Made by a program: the position numbers and the translations under genes. Under the pieces are notes generated by a model, which was not told where the DNA came from, made no database searches, and saw only the letters and a program-made list of their open reading frames with translations. A DNA stretch of 5,713 nt from CAZPQV01 sp964588705 (GTDB lineage: Bacteria; Bacteroidota; Bacteroidia; Flavobacteriales; Weeksellaceae): NCBI GenBank assembly GCA_964588705.1, contig CAZPQV010000105.1, positions 1-5,713 of the forward strand, in the 5' to 3' direction. Positions 5,092 to 5,713 of this stretch are shown here, piece after piece. Each line of letters opens with the position of its first letter. Within the stretch, counting starts at the first letter, position 1.

Positions 5092-5127
5092 TTTGTTTTA
5101 TTAAACATATTAATATTCGTATTTTTG
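5092..5127 (+). promoter_or_regulatory. hutU: Candidate hutU promoter
   Basis: TATTTTTG at 5120-5127 is a perfect -7 element and would give a leader of about 18 bases before the ATG at 5150. The nearest TTTG (5092-5095) is 24 bases upstream, slightly longer than the usual spacing. It is divergent from the riboswitch promoter, with the two -7 elements only 32 bases apart. Confidence 0.4.
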
Positions 5128-5149
5128 GTCATATTTCAATTCAAATAGC

Positions 5150-5713
5150 ATGACCTTTCAACAGCAGATTCAACAGGGGATTCCGACGGAATTGCCGCAA
5201 CCAAAAGCATACGAACCACAAATTAATCATGCACCGAAGCGCAAGGAAATTTTAAGTGAAGAAGAGAAAAAACTCGCGCTGAGAAATGCTTTACGCTATT
5301 TCGAACCTAAATTTCATGCAGAACTGATTGAGGAATTCCGAAAAGAACTGGAAGATTACGGCAGAATTTATATGTACCGTTTCCGTCCGGATTATGAGAT
5401 GAAAGCAAGACCAATTTCCGATTATCCGGGAAAATCAGAACAGGCAAAAGCCATCATGCTGATGATTCAGAACAATTTGGATTACGCTGTTGCGCAACAT
5501 CCTCATGAACTGATTACTTATGGTGGTAATGGCGGCGTATTCAGCAACTGGGCACAGTATCTGTTGACGATGAAATACCTTTCTGAAATGTCAGACGAGC
5601 AGACTCTGGTGATGTATTCCGGTCATCCTATGGGATTATTTCCTTCACATAAAGATGCACCGAGAGTAGTAGTGACGAATGGAATGATGATTTCAAATTA
5701 CTCGAAACCGGAT
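5150..5713 (+). CDS. hutU: Urocanate hydratase (urocanase), N-terminal part
   Basis: This open frame starts with ATG at 5150 and runs 188 codons to the right edge without a stop. Urocanase adds water to urocanate to form imidazolonepropionate, the second step of histidine degradation, using a tightly bound NAD+ in the cytoplasm. Visible signature blocks are LITYGGNGGVFSNWAQYLL (121-139), QTLVMYSGHPMGLFPSH (151-167) and APRVVVTNGMMISNYS (170-185). These resemble the long form of the enzyme found in animals (UROC1) and many Bacteroidota (about 660-680 residues), rather than the approximately 560-residue proteobacterial HutU. Roughly the first quarter is therefore present. The start choice is supported by a -7 promoter element 22 bases upstream and the absence of any competing nearby ATG. 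Other hut genes, if clustered, would lie beyond the right edge. Confidence 0.95.
   Translation, partial: MTFQQQIQQGIPTELPQPKAYEPQINHAPKRKEILSEEEKKLALRNALRYFEPKFHAELIEEFRKELEDYGRIYMYRFRPDYEMKARPISDYPGKSEQAKAIMLMIQNNLDYAVAQHPHELITYGGNGGVFSNWAQYLLTMKYLSEMSDEQTLVMYSGHPMGLFPSHKDAPRVVVTNGMMISNYSKPD

Overview
The window looks like chromosome from a flavobacterium of the Chryseobacterium/Kaistella kind (Bacteroidota, Weeksellaceae). The signs are the AT-rich composition, the near absence of Shine-Dalgarno sequences before start codons, several matches to the Bacteroidota -7 promoter element TAnnTTTG, GCAAAG-type intergenic repeats, and the styles of the encoded proteins. No mobile element, CRISPR array, tRNA or rRNA is visible. 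Eight protein-coding genes are supported, two of them cut by the window edges.

Left part, all on the minus strand and read right to left: a Gfo/Idh/MocA-family NAD(P)-dependent dehydrogenase (3012-2050), a secreted M23 (LytM) zinc peptidase (2011-1190), a 3-hydroxybutyryl-CoA dehydrogenase (1124-234), and the start of a small acidic unknown protein (154 to beyond the left edge). The first two are 38 bases apart and probably share a transcript. The acidic protein appears to have its own promoter.

Middle: a 257-base divergent spacer (3013-3269) is largely filled by a nested inverted repeat built from GCAAAG/CTTTGC words. The outer ends of this repeat fall where the -33 elements of both divergent promoters should be. 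To its right, on the plus strand, is pcm (protein-L-isoaspartate O-methyltransferase, 3270-3920). It converges on a minus-strand lipoprotein gene (4414-3986) resembling MliC-type lysozyme inhibitors, and the two share a bidirectional hairpin terminator.

Right part: a hotdog-fold acyl-CoA thioesterase (4886-4482, minus) lies upstream of the lipoprotein gene. Its leader contains a short but convincing cobalamin (B12) riboswitch (5071-4982, minus), preceded by a perfect -7 element and followed by a weak hairpin plus U tract that could be the regulatory terminator. Diverging from this leader is the 5' part of a urocanate hydratase gene (hutU, 5150 to the right edge) of the long, UROC1-like type.

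The most interesting observation is the B12 riboswitch placed in front of a CoA thioesterase rather than a B12 transport or synthesis gene. A plausible but unproven reading is that the thioesterase frees CoA from acyl-CoAs that build up when B12-dependent steps, such as methylmalonyl-CoA mutase, stall.
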